This document shows, in pieces, positions 35,779 to 43,584 of a stretch of 64,000 bases of DNA. The translations under genes and the position numbers were made by a program. Within the stretch, counting starts at the first letter, position 1; each line of letters opens with the position of its first letter. Origin of the DNA: JL08 sp039969355 (GTDB taxonomy: Bacteria; Pseudomonadota; Alphaproteobacteria; Rhodobacterales; Rhodobacteraceae); NCBI GenBank assembly GCA_039969355.1, contig JBDVOA010000001.1, positions 164,990-228,989 of the forward strand, read 5' to 3'. Under the pieces are notes generated by a model. The model made no database searches. It worked only from the letters and a program-made list of their open reading frames with translations, and was not told the DNA's origin.

Positions 35779-36713
35779 GCGCCTTCGACGTTTCGGTCGT
35801 TGGCCTTTACATCCTCGACATCCTGGGCCGGCCGGTGATCGCGATCCCCGACGGTGGCAACGTCGATTTCATAGACGAAATCCGGCTGACCGTTGCGGGC
35901 ACTGCTGGCGGTACCGTGATCGATCTGGCGAAACTTGGCCTGAGTTGTCAGGCGGTCGGTGCTGTCGGATCGGACGAGAAAGCCGACTTCGTTATCAACC
36001 GGATGCAGCAGTTCGATATCGATTGCCGCCACATGACGCGGCTCGACGGCGTCGAAACCTCGGCCACGATCTTGAATGTGCGCCCGAACGGCGAGCGCCC
36101 CGCCCTACATTGCCGGGGAGCGTCCGATCATTTCGAAGTGACGGACGACATGCTGACTGGCGTTCTGAATTGCCGCTTCTTCCACTTGGGCGGCACTGGC
36201 CTTTTGGCGAAGATCGATGGTGAACCCTCGGCGATCCTACTGAAAGCCGCGCAAGAATCCGGGTGTGTCACGACCTGGGATTTAGTCGGCGCAGGGCCGG
36301 ACACCTGGCAGTTTGTCGAACCGCTCTTGCCTCATATCGACTATTTCATACCCTCCATCGAAGAGGCTGAAATCCTCTCGGGTGTCAAAGGTATCGAAGA
36401 AAATATTCAGTTTTTCCAGTCTCGCGGTGTAAAATGCCCCGTCCTGACGCTTGGGTCCGAAGGATCGATGATCGCCATGGGGGATGAGCGAATTCATGTC
36501 GGAGTCTACGATATCGACGTTGTTGACACGACGGGCTGCGGCGACGCATTTACGGCTGGCTTCATCGCCGGACTGGCCGACGGCCGTTCGCTTGAGGAGT
36601 GCGCCCATCTGGGAACAGCCTCTGCATCTCTGGTGGCGAGTGGGCTTGGGTCTGATGCTGGCATTGTGGACCGGGCGCAGGTCGAGGCCGAAATGGCCTG
36701 CTGGCGAGCATGA
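35775..36713 (+). CDS. PfkB-family carbohydrate kinase
   Basis: This is a 312-residue ribokinase-fold kinase that phosphorylates a sugar, using ATP. The start FDVSVVGLYILDILG and the GGTVIDLAKLGLSCQAVGAVGSDEKADFV segment form the substrate lid region. The C-terminal DTTGCGDAFTAGFIAGL holds the catalytic Asp and anion hole; the usual GAGD reads GCGD here, a mild change. The ATG at 35775 overlaps the previous stop by 4 bp. A frame extension to 35664 lies in the neighbour and was rejected. Its substrate would be the product of the isomerase and dehydrogenase steps. Confidence 0.88.
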   Translation: MSAFDVSVVGLYILDILGRPVIAIPDGGNVDFIDEIRLTVAGTAGGTVIDLAKLGLSCQAVGAVGSDEKADFVINRMQQFDIDCRHMTRLDGVETSATILNVRPNGERPALHCRGASDHFEVTDDMLTGVLNCRFFHLGGTGLLAKIDGEPSAILLKAAQESGCVTTWDLVGAGPDTWQFVEPLLPHIDYFIPSIEEAEILSGVKGIEENIQFFQSRGVKCPVLTLGSEGSMIAMGDERIHVGVYDIDVVDTTGCGDAFTAGFIAGLADGRSLEECAHLGTASASLVASGLGSDAGIVDRAQVEAEMACWRA

Positions 36714-37897
36714 CCGCCTGTGTCACAGGAACCTTCGATACCAAGGGCGTCGAGCTCAATTATATCGCTGACCTGATTCGCGAGGCCGGATTGCCGGTTC
36801 GTACAGTCGATTTGGGAACCACCGGTACTGGCCTTGCAGATATTCCAGCCGCAGAGATTGCCGCGCACCATCCAAATGGCGCCCAATCGGTGATGGGGCA
36901 GTCCGACCGTGGCATGGCGGTCTCGGCCATGGCCGCCGCGTTCGAAAATTATGTTCGCCAGGCTGATTGGATTGACGGGATGATTGGTGCCGGTGGATCA
37001 GGTGGCACCTCCTTGGTCGCGCCCGCCATGCGTGCGCTGCAAGTGGGCGTACCGAAAGTATTGGTGTCGACTGTAGCAAGCGGCAATGTCGCACCTTATG
37101 TCGGCCCTTCCGATATCGCGATGATGTATTCAGTCACGGATGTACAAGGGTTAAACCGCATCTCGCGTCGCGTGCTTGGGAATGCGGCTCATGCGCTTAT
37201 CGGTATGATGCAACGTAAAGTTCCCGAAGCCGCGACCAAAACCGCCATCGGTCTGACCATGTTCGGGGTCACGACGACCTGCGTCAGCCATATCGCCGAG
37301 GCGCTTTCATCAGAAACCGACCCATTGGTTTTTCATGCAACAGGCACTGGCGGGCAATCTATGGAAAAGCTCATCGATAGCGGCCTGATCGAGGCGGCGA
37401 TCGATCTTACAACGACAGAGGTCGCCGACATGCTGGTCGGCGGCGTGTTTCCGGCTACCGAAGACCGAATGGGTTCCGTTATCCGGACCGGCGTTCCCTA
37501 TGTCGGCTCCCTTGGCGCGCTTGATATGGTGAACTTTGGCGCGCGTGCAACTGTACCGGACCGATTCGCGGATCGGCAGTTTCACGTCCACAATCCCCAA
37601 GTCACGCTGATGCGAACAACCCCGGAGGAAAACGACAGGTTTGCCGCATGGATCGCAAATCGCCTCAACCAAATGACCGGGCCCGTCCGGTTCCTGATCC
37701 CAGAGGGCGGTGTTTCCGCGCTGGACGCCGAGGGCCAGCCTTTCCACGATCCTGACGCATTCGCCGCTCTGCAGTCCCGACTGAACACGGACGTAATTCA
37801 GACGCAACACCGGAAGCTGATTTCAGTCCCAGCCAACCTAAACACGATCGAGTTTGCAACCGCGGCATTGACCGCCTTCAAAGAGATTTCCCAATGA
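36710..37897 (+). CDS. Tm-1-like ATP-binding domain protein (UPF0261)
   Basis: This is a 395-residue cytoplasmic protein of the UPF0261/Tm-1-like family. The start CVTGTFDTKGVELNYIADLIREAGLPVRTVDLGT, then MGQSDRGMAVSAMAAAFENYV, GMIGAGGSGGTSLVAPAMRALQVGVPKVLVSTVASGNVAPYVG and MFGVTTTCVSHIAE are family landmarks. The tomato virus-resistance protein Tm-1 carries this domain at its N-terminus and a PEP-hydrolase-like TIM barrel at its C-terminus. Here the second half is the next gene, overlapping by 4 bp. The bacterial reaction is not established. Its location points to carbohydrate catabolism. Confidence 0.88.
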   Translation: MTACVTGTFDTKGVELNYIADLIREAGLPVRTVDLGTTGTGLADIPAAEIAAHHPNGAQSVMGQSDRGMAVSAMAAAFENYVRQADWIDGMIGAGGSGGTSLVAPAMRALQVGVPKVLVSTVASGNVAPYVGPSDIAMMYSVTDVQGLNRISRRVLGNAAHALIGMMQRKVPEAATKTAIGLTMFGVTTTCVSHIAEALSSETDPLVFHATGTGGQSMEKLIDSGLIEAAIDLTTTEVADMLVGGVFPATEDRMGSVIRTGVPYVGSLGALDMVNFGARATVPDRFADRQFHVHNPQVTLMRTTPEENDRFAAWIANRLNQMTGPVRFLIPEGGVSALDAEGQPFHDPDAFAALQSRLNTDVIQTQHRKLISVPANLNTIEFATAALTAFKEISQ

Positions 37898-38727
37898 CAC
37901 TATCGCGCCTTGAAATCCTCACTTGCCTGCGCAAGAAAATCGAGGCCGGACGGCCCATTATCGGCGGCGGTGCCGGCACGGGCCTTTCCGCTCGGTGTGA
38001 GGAAGCAGGTGGGGTGGACCTGATTGTCATTTACAATTCGGGTCGTTATCGCATGGCCGGGCGTGGGTCTCTGGCCGGGCTGCTGGCCTATGGCAACGCA
38101 AACGAAATCGTCGTCGACATGGCGAAGGAAGTTTTGCCCGTCGTTAAAAACGTCCCAGTACTGGCAGGTGTCAATGGCACCGACCCTTTCATGATGCGCG
38201 ACAAATTTCTCGACGATCTGACCGCGCTCGGATTCTCTGGCATCCAGAACTTTCCCACGGTCGGGCTGATCGACGGTACCTTCCGCGCCAACCTCGAAGA
38301 AACTGGTATGGGTTACGAGCTTGAAGTCGACCTGATCCGTGCTGCTGCGAATAAGGGCATGTTTACAACTCCTTACGTTTTCAGTCCGGATGAAGCCGCG
38401 CGGATGGCAAGTGCCGGGGCGGACATCATCGTGGCCCATATGGGGTTGACGACAGGCGGTGACATCGGCGCGGAATCCGCCTTGAAACTGGAAGAGTGCC
38501 CCGCACTGATCGATGACATTGCAACGGCCGCACGGGCTGTAAAATCCGATGTGATTGTGCTTTGCCACGGCGGACCGATTTCCATGCCGGATGACGCAGA
38601 CTATGTCCTGCGCAATTGCAAAGACTGTCAGGGCTTTTATGGCGCCAGCTCGATGGAGCGATTGCCGAGCGAACAGGCACTTGTGGCCCAAATGCAGGCA
38701 TTTACCCGCATCGGAGGAAAACAATGA
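37894..38727 (+). CDS. PEP-hydrolase-like TIM-barrel protein (Tm-1 C-terminal half type)
   Basis: This 277-residue protein belongs to the phosphoenolpyruvate-hydrolase-like TIM-barrel family. Landmarks are GRPIIGGGAGTGLSARCEEAGGVDLIVIYNSGRYRMAGRGSLAGLLAYGNAN near residues 17-70, VLAGVNGTDPF, GFSGIQNFPTVGLIDG, AGADIIVAHMGLTTGG and LCHGGPIS. It corresponds to the C-terminal half of plant Tm-1 proteins. The family was named after PEP mutase/hydrolase relatives, but its real reaction is not known to me. The gene overlaps both its neighbours by 4 bp, so it is probably made in equal amount with the UPF0261 partner. Confidence 0.87.
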   Translation: MTLSRLEILTCLRKKIEAGRPIIGGGAGTGLSARCEEAGGVDLIVIYNSGRYRMAGRGSLAGLLAYGNANEIVVDMAKEVLPVVKNVPVLAGVNGTDPFMMRDKFLDDLTALGFSGIQNFPTVGLIDGTFRANLEETGMGYELEVDLIRAAANKGMFTTPYVFSPDEAARMASAGADIIVAHMGLTTGGDIGAESALKLEECPALIDDIATAARAVKSDVIVLCHGGPISMPDDADYVLRNCKDCQGFYGASSMERLPSEQALVAQMQAFTRIGGKQ

Positions 38728-39122
38728 CCGGAAAATTCATGATGGCAGCAAAGACCCCGGCCGAGGTTCTTGATTGGGGACAGCTGCGATGGATGAGCCA
38801 TCCACCCTCCACCGGTGCAGGCCAATTAACCGTGATCGAGGTGAACATCTGTCCCGGACAGGGGCATAACTTCCACAAGCATCCCGATCAGGAGGAAGTG
38901 ATTTACTGCATCTCTGGTAGAGTCGAACAATGGCTGGACCGCGAGAAGAGGATATTCGGTCCGGGCGACTCTGTATTTATCGGCGCGGACGTGGTGCACG
39001 CCTCGTTCAATGTCGGCGAAGAAGAAGCGCAACTGCTGGCCATTCTTGGCCCCTGCGTCGGCGAACTGGGCTATGAATTGGTTGATCTTGCGGATCAAGC
39101 GCCGTGGAAGTCGCTGCGATAG
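38724..39122 (+). CDS. Cupin-domain protein
   Basis: This is a 132-residue single-domain cupin. Motif 1 reads PGQGHNFHKHPDQEEVIYCISGRVEQWL, with two His, a Glu and a final Gly as usual for metal binding, and motif 2 reads GPGDSVFIGADVVHASFNVG. Small cupins in sugar operons often act as isomerases, epimerases or metabolite sensors. It is the last gene of the long operon and starts inside the preceding stop (ATGA). A hairpin follows at 39141-39179. Confidence 0.85.
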   Translation: MTGKFMMAAKTPAEVLDWGQLRWMSHPPSTGAGQLTVIEVNICPGQGHNFHKHPDQEEVIYCISGRVEQWLDREKRIFGPGDSVFIGADVVHASFNVGEEEAQLLAILGPCVGELGYELVDLADQAPWKSLR

Positions 39123-39140
39123 TCAGGTTTAGGTGCAGCT

Positions 39141-39179
39141 CGCGCCCGGCTTGGTAAGGGAGAAATCCAACCGGGCGCG
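39141..39179. terminator. Hairpin between convergent genes
   Basis: The left arm CGCGCCCGGCTTGG at 39141-39154 pairs with CCAACCGGGCGCG at 39167-39179: 13 base pairs with one bulged C and a 12-base loop. It sits between the stop of the cupin gene (39122) and the stop of the leftward oxidoreductase gene (39188), where a two-way terminator is expected. No clear T run follows on either strand, so it may not be a classical intrinsic terminator. Confidence 0.6.
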
Positions 39180-39187
39180 CCAAAGGA

Positions 39188-40324
39188 TCAGCTTGCGGCT
39201 TCCCAGTGTCCGGTCTTGCCGGATTTCAGAACTGCATCGGTCACCAGATCAGTCTGGTGTGCATCGGCAAATGTTGGCGCTGCCGCCTTTCCGTCCAAAC
39301 CGTTAATGAAATCTGCCGCCTGGTGCACAAAACTCTCGGCATAACCGACGTGAAGTCCCGGCACCCACCATTTGTCCATATAGGGATGCTCACCATCCGT
39401 AACGTGGATCGAGCGCCAGCCGCGTTCCGTCCCCTCATCGCTGTGATCGAACATGGACAGCCTTGTAAGGTCGTGCAGATCCCAGGCCAGCGACGCATGT
39501 TCGCCGTTGATCTCAAAAGTGTAGAGCGCCTTGTGCCCTCGCGCGTATCGCGTCGCCTCAAATAATCCCAATGACCCGTTTCCAAATCGCGCCATGAAGG
39601 CGCTGGCATCATCGATCCCGACCGGTTCTAACTGACCGGTAATATTGTGCGGACGCTCCTTGACAAATGTCTCGGTCATCGCGGTCACTGTGTCGATCCC
39701 ACCATTCAGCCACATCGCAGTGTCGATGCAATGCGCCAACAGATCACCGGTGACCCCAGAGCCGGCAACATCTACATCAAGGCGCCAAAGCGCTTCGCCG
39801 CCTTGAGGTATGTCTTCGGCAATGGTCCAGTCCTGCAGGAATTGCGCACGATAATGGTAAATGCGGCCCAACTTGCCAGAGTCGATCAGGTGCTTTGCAT
39901 GGGTCACCGCTGGAATCCGGCGGTAATTGTACCATACCATGTTTGGTACTCCGGCTTTTTCAACCGCCGCAACCATCTCTGACGATTCCGCAGCAGTCCT
40001 TCCCAGCGGTTTTTCGCACATCACCATCTTGCCGGCCTCTGCTGCAGCGATGGCGATATCGTGATGTACATTGTTTGGTGCCGCGATGTCGATCAGGTCG
40101 ATGTCGTCGCGGTCGATTAGGGCACGCCAGTCGCTTTCGACCGAGCCATACCCCCAGTTGGACGCAAATTCCTCTGCCCGTTCCGTGTTCCGGGCAGCGA
40201 CAGCGGTCAGTTCCGGCTCGCGGCCGAGATCAAAGAACTTTGGTGCCTGTGAAAACGCGTTTGAATGGGTCCGGCCCATAAAGCCGTAACCAACCATGCC
40301 GATACGGAGTTTATCTTTGGCCAT
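39188..40324 (-). CDS. Gfo/Idh/MocA-family oxidoreductase (second)
   Basis: This is a 378-residue NAD(P)-dependent sugar dehydrogenase. Its N-terminal Rossmann motif reads RIGMVGYGFMGRTHSNAF, MVMCEKPLGRTAAES carries the catalytic EKP lysine, and VDVAGSGVTGDLLAHCIDTAMWL has the conserved Asp and His. The start at 40324 was chosen because GGAGTG precedes it and it lies one base after the stop of the upstream isomerase gene. It forms a pair with that isomerase, repeating the isomerase-dehydrogenase combination at 27748-29930. It differs clearly in sequence from the enzyme at 28803. Confidence 0.87.
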   Translation of the reverse strand: MAKDKLRIGMVGYGFMGRTHSNAFSQAPKFFDLGREPELTAVAARNTERAEEFASNWGYGSVESDWRALIDRDDIDLIDIAAPNNVHHDIAIAAAEAGKMVMCEKPLGRTAAESSEMVAAVEKAGVPNMVWYNYRRIPAVTHAKHLIDSGKLGRIYHYRAQFLQDWTIAEDIPQGGEALWRLDVDVAGSGVTGDLLAHCIDTAMWLNGGIDTVTAMTETFVKERPHNITGQLEPVGIDDASAFMARFGNGSLGLFEATRYARGHKALYTFEINGEHASLAWDLHDLTRLSMFDHSDEGTERGWRSIHVTDGEHPYMDKWWVPGLHVGYAESFVHQAADFINGLDGKAAAPTFADAHQTDLVTDAVLKSGKTGHWEAAS

Positions 40325-40325
40325 T

Positions 40326-41366
40326 TTATTCACTCCATCCATGCGCATCCCGCACCTTGATCATGGCTGCAAGAATGTCATTCCAGGTTTGTTGATCCTC
40401 CAAAACGGAATTTGGGAACATACAGCCGTCCCAGCAAATATGGCGCATGGCTTTGGTCGCTGTTCCGTCCCGATTATTGAGCCAGAAACCTGCGTGTTTG
40501 ACGATGTCCAGCTTGCCGTTTGAATCCGTTGCCAAACAATGTCGGCCAGTTTTATCATGGCTGCCTTGACCGTGAACCGTACCATCGTTCTGTGCAACGT
40601 GGAAATCGATCGTCCAAGGCCGCAAAGCATCGGTTACCTTGCGTAGTGCGTCATCGAGGGCGTCCGAATCGTCAAGTTGTTCCGGCGTAATTAGCTGATG
40701 CTCGGGCGCGTTGTAACCGAGAGTGTAGAGCATTGAGTGAGCCATGTCGGCCTGGAAGCCAAGCGTATTTGGGCGGTCAACGGCCTCCAACAGATCTAAC
40801 ATGTCCCTCCAGGAATGCATGCCCCCCCAGCATATCTCGCCTTCTGCAGCCAACCGCTCGCCATGATCCTCCGCAATGTCACAGGCCTGACGCAGCGTTT
40901 CAGCCATCTTTGCGGTGTTGCCAACCGGGTCCTCGGCCCATTCACTGACGCCGGTTGCTGTGTCGACACGAACCACGCCGCTTTTTCGTATTCCAAGATC
41001 CCGCAAACGACTCATGATGCCGCAAGCCTTTCGAACTGCTTCAAGAAATGCGGTGCGTCCCTCAGCTTCGTCCATTGCCGATCCGCCGCCGACTGGAGGC
41101 CAGACCGGCGCTACAGCTGATCCCACAGCCAGCCCCCTGCCCCCAATATTATCGGCAAGCGCCTTGATCCCGTCGTCGTCCACATCAATCGACGTGTGTG
41201 GATCGGCGAGAAACAGGTCAACGCCATCAAATTTGACCCCATTTACCTCTGCCGCCTGTGTCATGTCCAACATCTTGTCCAGATCGATTGGCGGCTCATC
41301 CTCACCTTTACCGACAAGTCCCGGCCACATCGCGTTGTGCAATTTAGGATATGAGTTCTTTTCCAT
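40326..41366 (-). CDS. Sugar phosphate isomerase/epimerase, TIM barrel, 346 residues
   Basis: This xylose-isomerase-like TIM-barrel protein shows landmarks such as FDGVDLFLADPHTSIDVDDDGIKALADNI, AAEGEICWGGMHSWRDMLDLLEAVDRPNTLGFQADMAHSML with Glu and Asp ligands, and TIDFHVAQNDGTVHGQGSHDKTGRH. It most likely isomerises or epimerises a sugar or keto sugar in the same pathway as the oxidoreductase that follows it at one base distance. It is the first gene of the leftward pair and is divergent from the isomerase at 41519 across a 152-bp promoter region. Confidence 0.84.
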   Translation of the reverse strand: MEKNSYPKLHNAMWPGLVGKGEDEPPIDLDKMLDMTQAAEVNGVKFDGVDLFLADPHTSIDVDDDGIKALADNIGGRGLAVGSAVAPVWPPVGGGSAMDEAEGRTAFLEAVRKACGIMSRLRDLGIRKSGVVRVDTATGVSEWAEDPVGNTAKMAETLRQACDIAEDHGERLAAEGEICWGGMHSWRDMLDLLEAVDRPNTLGFQADMAHSMLYTLGYNAPEHQLITPEQLDDSDALDDALRKVTDALRPWTIDFHVAQNDGTVHGQGSHDKTGRHCLATDSNGKLDIVKHAGFWLNNRDGTATKAMRHICWDGCMFPNSVLEDQQTWNDILAAMIKVRDAHGWSE

Positions 41367-41385
41367 AGCTTCCCCCGAATGAACT

Positions 41386-41402
41386 GATTCTGACCCAGAA
41401 TC
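41386..41402. promoter_or_regulatory. Perfect palindrome GATTCTG-ACC-CAGAATC
   Basis: The arms GATTCTG (41386-41392) and CAGAATC (41396-41402) are exact reverse complements around three bases. The site is 20 bases before the leftward isomerase gene start at 41366 and within the divergent promoter region. It is a candidate operator for that gene pair. The protein that binds is unknown. Confidence 0.5.
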
Positions 41403-41432
41403 TCATACCCTGATCACATTGCAATGATTTTT

Positions 41433-41461
41433 TTGACGTACGCCCCTCATTTCTGTTCTAT
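41433..41461 (+). promoter_or_regulatory. Candidate sigma-70-type promoter for the gene at 41519
   Basis: TTGACG at 41433-41438 and TTCTAT at 41456-41461 are separated by 17 bases, the ideal distance for a housekeeping promoter. The start codon follows about 57 bases later, with GGGAG in front of it. The sequence TTGACGTAC also occurs inside the palindrome at 26636-26655, which may mean a shared regulator. Confidence 0.5.
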
Positions 41462-41518
41462 GACGACGCACCTTTCGGGTATAGACTGAGCGTTAGTATC
41501 TTTTAGGGAGACGCTACG

Positions 41519-42367
41519 ATGAAAATTGGTTTCTGCATGCTTCTTTGGACAACATCCGTTGGCGAAGAGCACAAGGGGCTCTTGGAGGACATTAAGGCAA
41601 CTGGCTATGACGGGATTGAAGTGCCTGTATTTGCAGGCACGCCGGAGGACTACGCCGCCATAGGCCGGATGCTGGATGAACTAGAACTGGGGCGCACAGC
41701 GATCTCTGTGATACCGACGCCCGACATGCATATCCTGAGTGAGGATGCGGCCGACCGACAGCGTGGCGAGGACTATCTTAAATGGCTCGTTGACTGCGCC
41801 GCGGCACTCCGGGCCGACGGGATCGGTGGACCGCTGCACCAGACGCTCGGCCATTTTTCGGGAGAGGGTACAACAAAATCCGAGTTCGACCGAGCCCGCG
41901 AGGTGCATACAAAAGTCGGCGATTATGCGCAGGCAAATGGACAAGTCATTGCCCTGGAAGCCGTGAACCGGTTTGAAACCTACTTTGCCAACACGCAGGA
42001 CGATATTTGCGCTTATACCCGCTCGCTTGGACATCCAGCGATCCAGTCAATGTACGATACATTCCACGCCAATCTGGAAGAAAAAGACCCGGTTGACGCC
42101 TTTACTCGCAATGCCGGCGACATCACGCACGTCCACATCAGCGAAAACGATCGCGGTGTTCCGGGACGTGGCCATGTCCCTTGGACAGAGACCTTCAGGG
42201 CAATAAAGGCGTCGGGTTATGATCGCTGGCTGACAATCGAGGCCTTTGGTCGGGGCCTGCCGGAACTGGCAGCCGCGACGCGCGTCTGGCGGGATTTCGC
42301 TGAATCGCCCGAGGCATACTACAAGGAAGGGTATCGTTGCATTCGCGATGGCTGGGACGCAGCATGA
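41519..42367 (+). CDS. Sugar phosphate isomerase/epimerase, TIM barrel, 282 residues
   Basis: This is a 282-residue member of the hydroxypyruvate-isomerase/tagatose-epimerase-like TIM-barrel group. MKIGFCMLLWTTSVGEEHKGLLEDIKATGYDGIEVPVFAG is a typical start. Glu ligands lie in VIALEAVNRFETYF and in WLTIEAFGRG; QSMYDTFHANLEE and THVHISENDRGVPGRGHVPW are further metal-site segments of D-tagatose 3-epimerase-type enzymes. It overlaps the SDR gene that follows by 4 bp (ATGA). Epimerisation of a free ketose is plausible. The sugar is unknown. Confidence 0.86.
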   Translation: MKIGFCMLLWTTSVGEEHKGLLEDIKATGYDGIEVPVFAGTPEDYAAIGRMLDELELGRTAISVIPTPDMHILSEDAADRQRGEDYLKWLVDCAAALRADGIGGPLHQTLGHFSGEGTTKSEFDRAREVHTKVGDYAQANGQVIALEAVNRFETYFANTQDDICAYTRSLGHPAIQSMYDTFHANLEEKDPVDAFTRNAGDITHVHISENDRGVPGRGHVPWTETFRAIKASGYDRWLTIEAFGRGLPELAAATRVWRDFAESPEAYYKEGYRCIRDGWDAA

Positions 42368-43104
42368 CTGACTTCAGCGGTCAGGTCGCTATCGTTACGG
42401 GTGGTGCACAAGGAATCGGAGGTGCTGTCGCCGACAAGCTTAGTGCGGGCGGGGCCCAAGTTGCAGTTTGGGATATGGACAACGCTCTTGCAAAAAAGAA
42501 AGCCAAGGCTTTGGGCGATGCGTGCTTTGCAGTGAAGGTGGATGTCGCCAGTTGGGACAGCGTCGCGGCTGCAACCGAGATCACTTTAGAGCGCACCGGT
42601 CGCGTCGATATGCTGGTAAATTCGGCAGGGATCGCCGGAATGAACGCGACGGTTGAGGACTACCCTGTCGATCACTTTTCAGAGATCGTCCAGATCAATC
42701 TGATAGGAACATTCCACGTCAATAAGGCAGTGGTACCTGCGATGCGCAAGCAGAAATACGGACGTATCGTTAACATTGCCTCGGTCGCAGGCAAAGAGGG
42801 CAACCCGAACGCTAGTGCCTATTCTGCATCGAAAGCTGGTGTGATCGGCCTGACCAAGTCGCTAGGCAAGGAACTTGCTGACGTTGACATCGCCGTCAAT
42901 TGCGTGACGCCGGCCGCTGCGCGCACCCGGATCTTCGACCAAATGAAACAGGAGCACATTGATTACATGCTGTCGAAAATTCCGCGCGGGCGCTTCCTCG
43001 AACTTGACGAAGCTGCGGCGATGATCACTTGGCTTTGCAGCGCCGAGAACTCATTCACTACCGCTGGTGTGTTCGATCTGTCCGGAGGCCGCGCCACATA
43101 TTGA
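42364..43104 (+). CDS. Short-chain dehydrogenase/reductase (SDR)
   Basis: This is a 246-residue NAD(P)-dependent oxidoreductase with the full SDR set: cofactor motif TGGAQGIGG at residues 12-20, NSAG at 86-89 and the catalytic Ser140, Tyr153 and Lys157 (SVAG, YSASKAG). The C-terminal MITWLCSAENSFTTAGVFDLSGGRATY is typical of classical SDRs acting on polyols and sugars. It overlaps the epimerase gene upstream, so the two enzymes probably act one after the other, oxidising a polyol to a ketose or the reverse. Confidence 0.9.
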   Translation: MTDFSGQVAIVTGGAQGIGGAVADKLSAGGAQVAVWDMDNALAKKKAKALGDACFAVKVDVASWDSVAAATEITLERTGRVDMLVNSAGIAGMNATVEDYPVDHFSEIVQINLIGTFHVNKAVVPAMRKQKYGRIVNIASVAGKEGNPNASAYSASKAGVIGLTKSLGKELADVDIAVNCVTPAAARTRIFDQMKQEHIDYMLSKIPRGRFLELDEAAAMITWLCSAENSFTTAGVFDLSGGRATY

Positions 43105-43329
43105 AGGATTCGATGTAGGGTTATGACGAAGTCGCCGCGATGCGGGAGTGACTGCACGAGATCACCGCTCCCAGTTCCGGCTTACCACGCGGCGCGCTGA
43201 CTCAGGCGCTGAGAATGCGACCTACTTTCCACTCTTGCCAGGAAGGTTTGCAAAACTAAGCCGTGTGGGCTTGGCAATGGCATAGCATCTTTTTAACGCA
43301 TCCACCTGTTCAGCGCATCAATGCAAGTT

Positions 43330-43584
43330 TCAACGATTACTTCCACTGTTGTCTCTGCGGATTGCGGCTTCACAAGAGCCCGGGCTCTGGGGCAGGCACT
43401 GGCGCCATTTTCCCTTTGCCTTAACGCTTGACGTGTCATAGCTGCCATCCGAACCCTGCATTGTGCGGGTCCGCAATTCGTAGGTCCGCCCGTCAAGGAC
43501 AATAGTGCCTCTTGTTTCATTGGTCACTGTTCCGCAGGCGCTAAGCACAAGACCAGTAGCGAACAACAGTATTATGAGCTTCAT
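43330..43584 (-). CDS. Small lipoprotein
   Basis: This is an 84-residue protein whose first 17 residues (MKLIILLFATGLVLSAC) form a lipoprotein signal peptide with the lipobox LSAC. The mature part contains GTIVLDGRTYELRTRTMQGSDGSYDTSSVKAKGKWRQCLP with a short C-terminal Cys-containing helix. From memory, comparable small lipoproteins occur in other Roseobacters without known function. The ATG at 43584 is used because the signal peptide starts there. Membrane anchoring is predicted, and no operon partner is visible. Confidence 0.6.
   Translation of the reverse strand: MKLIILLFATGLVLSACGTVTNETRGTIVLDGRTYELRTRTMQGSDGSYDTSSVKAKGKWRQCLPQSPGSCEAAIRRDNSGSNR

Noticed and set aside
43293..43520. Alternative minus-strand frame overlapping the lipoprotein gene, hinting at a frameshift
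   Set aside because: The frame at 43330-43584 has a complete signal peptide and a plausible Cys-containing end, so no frameshift is needed.
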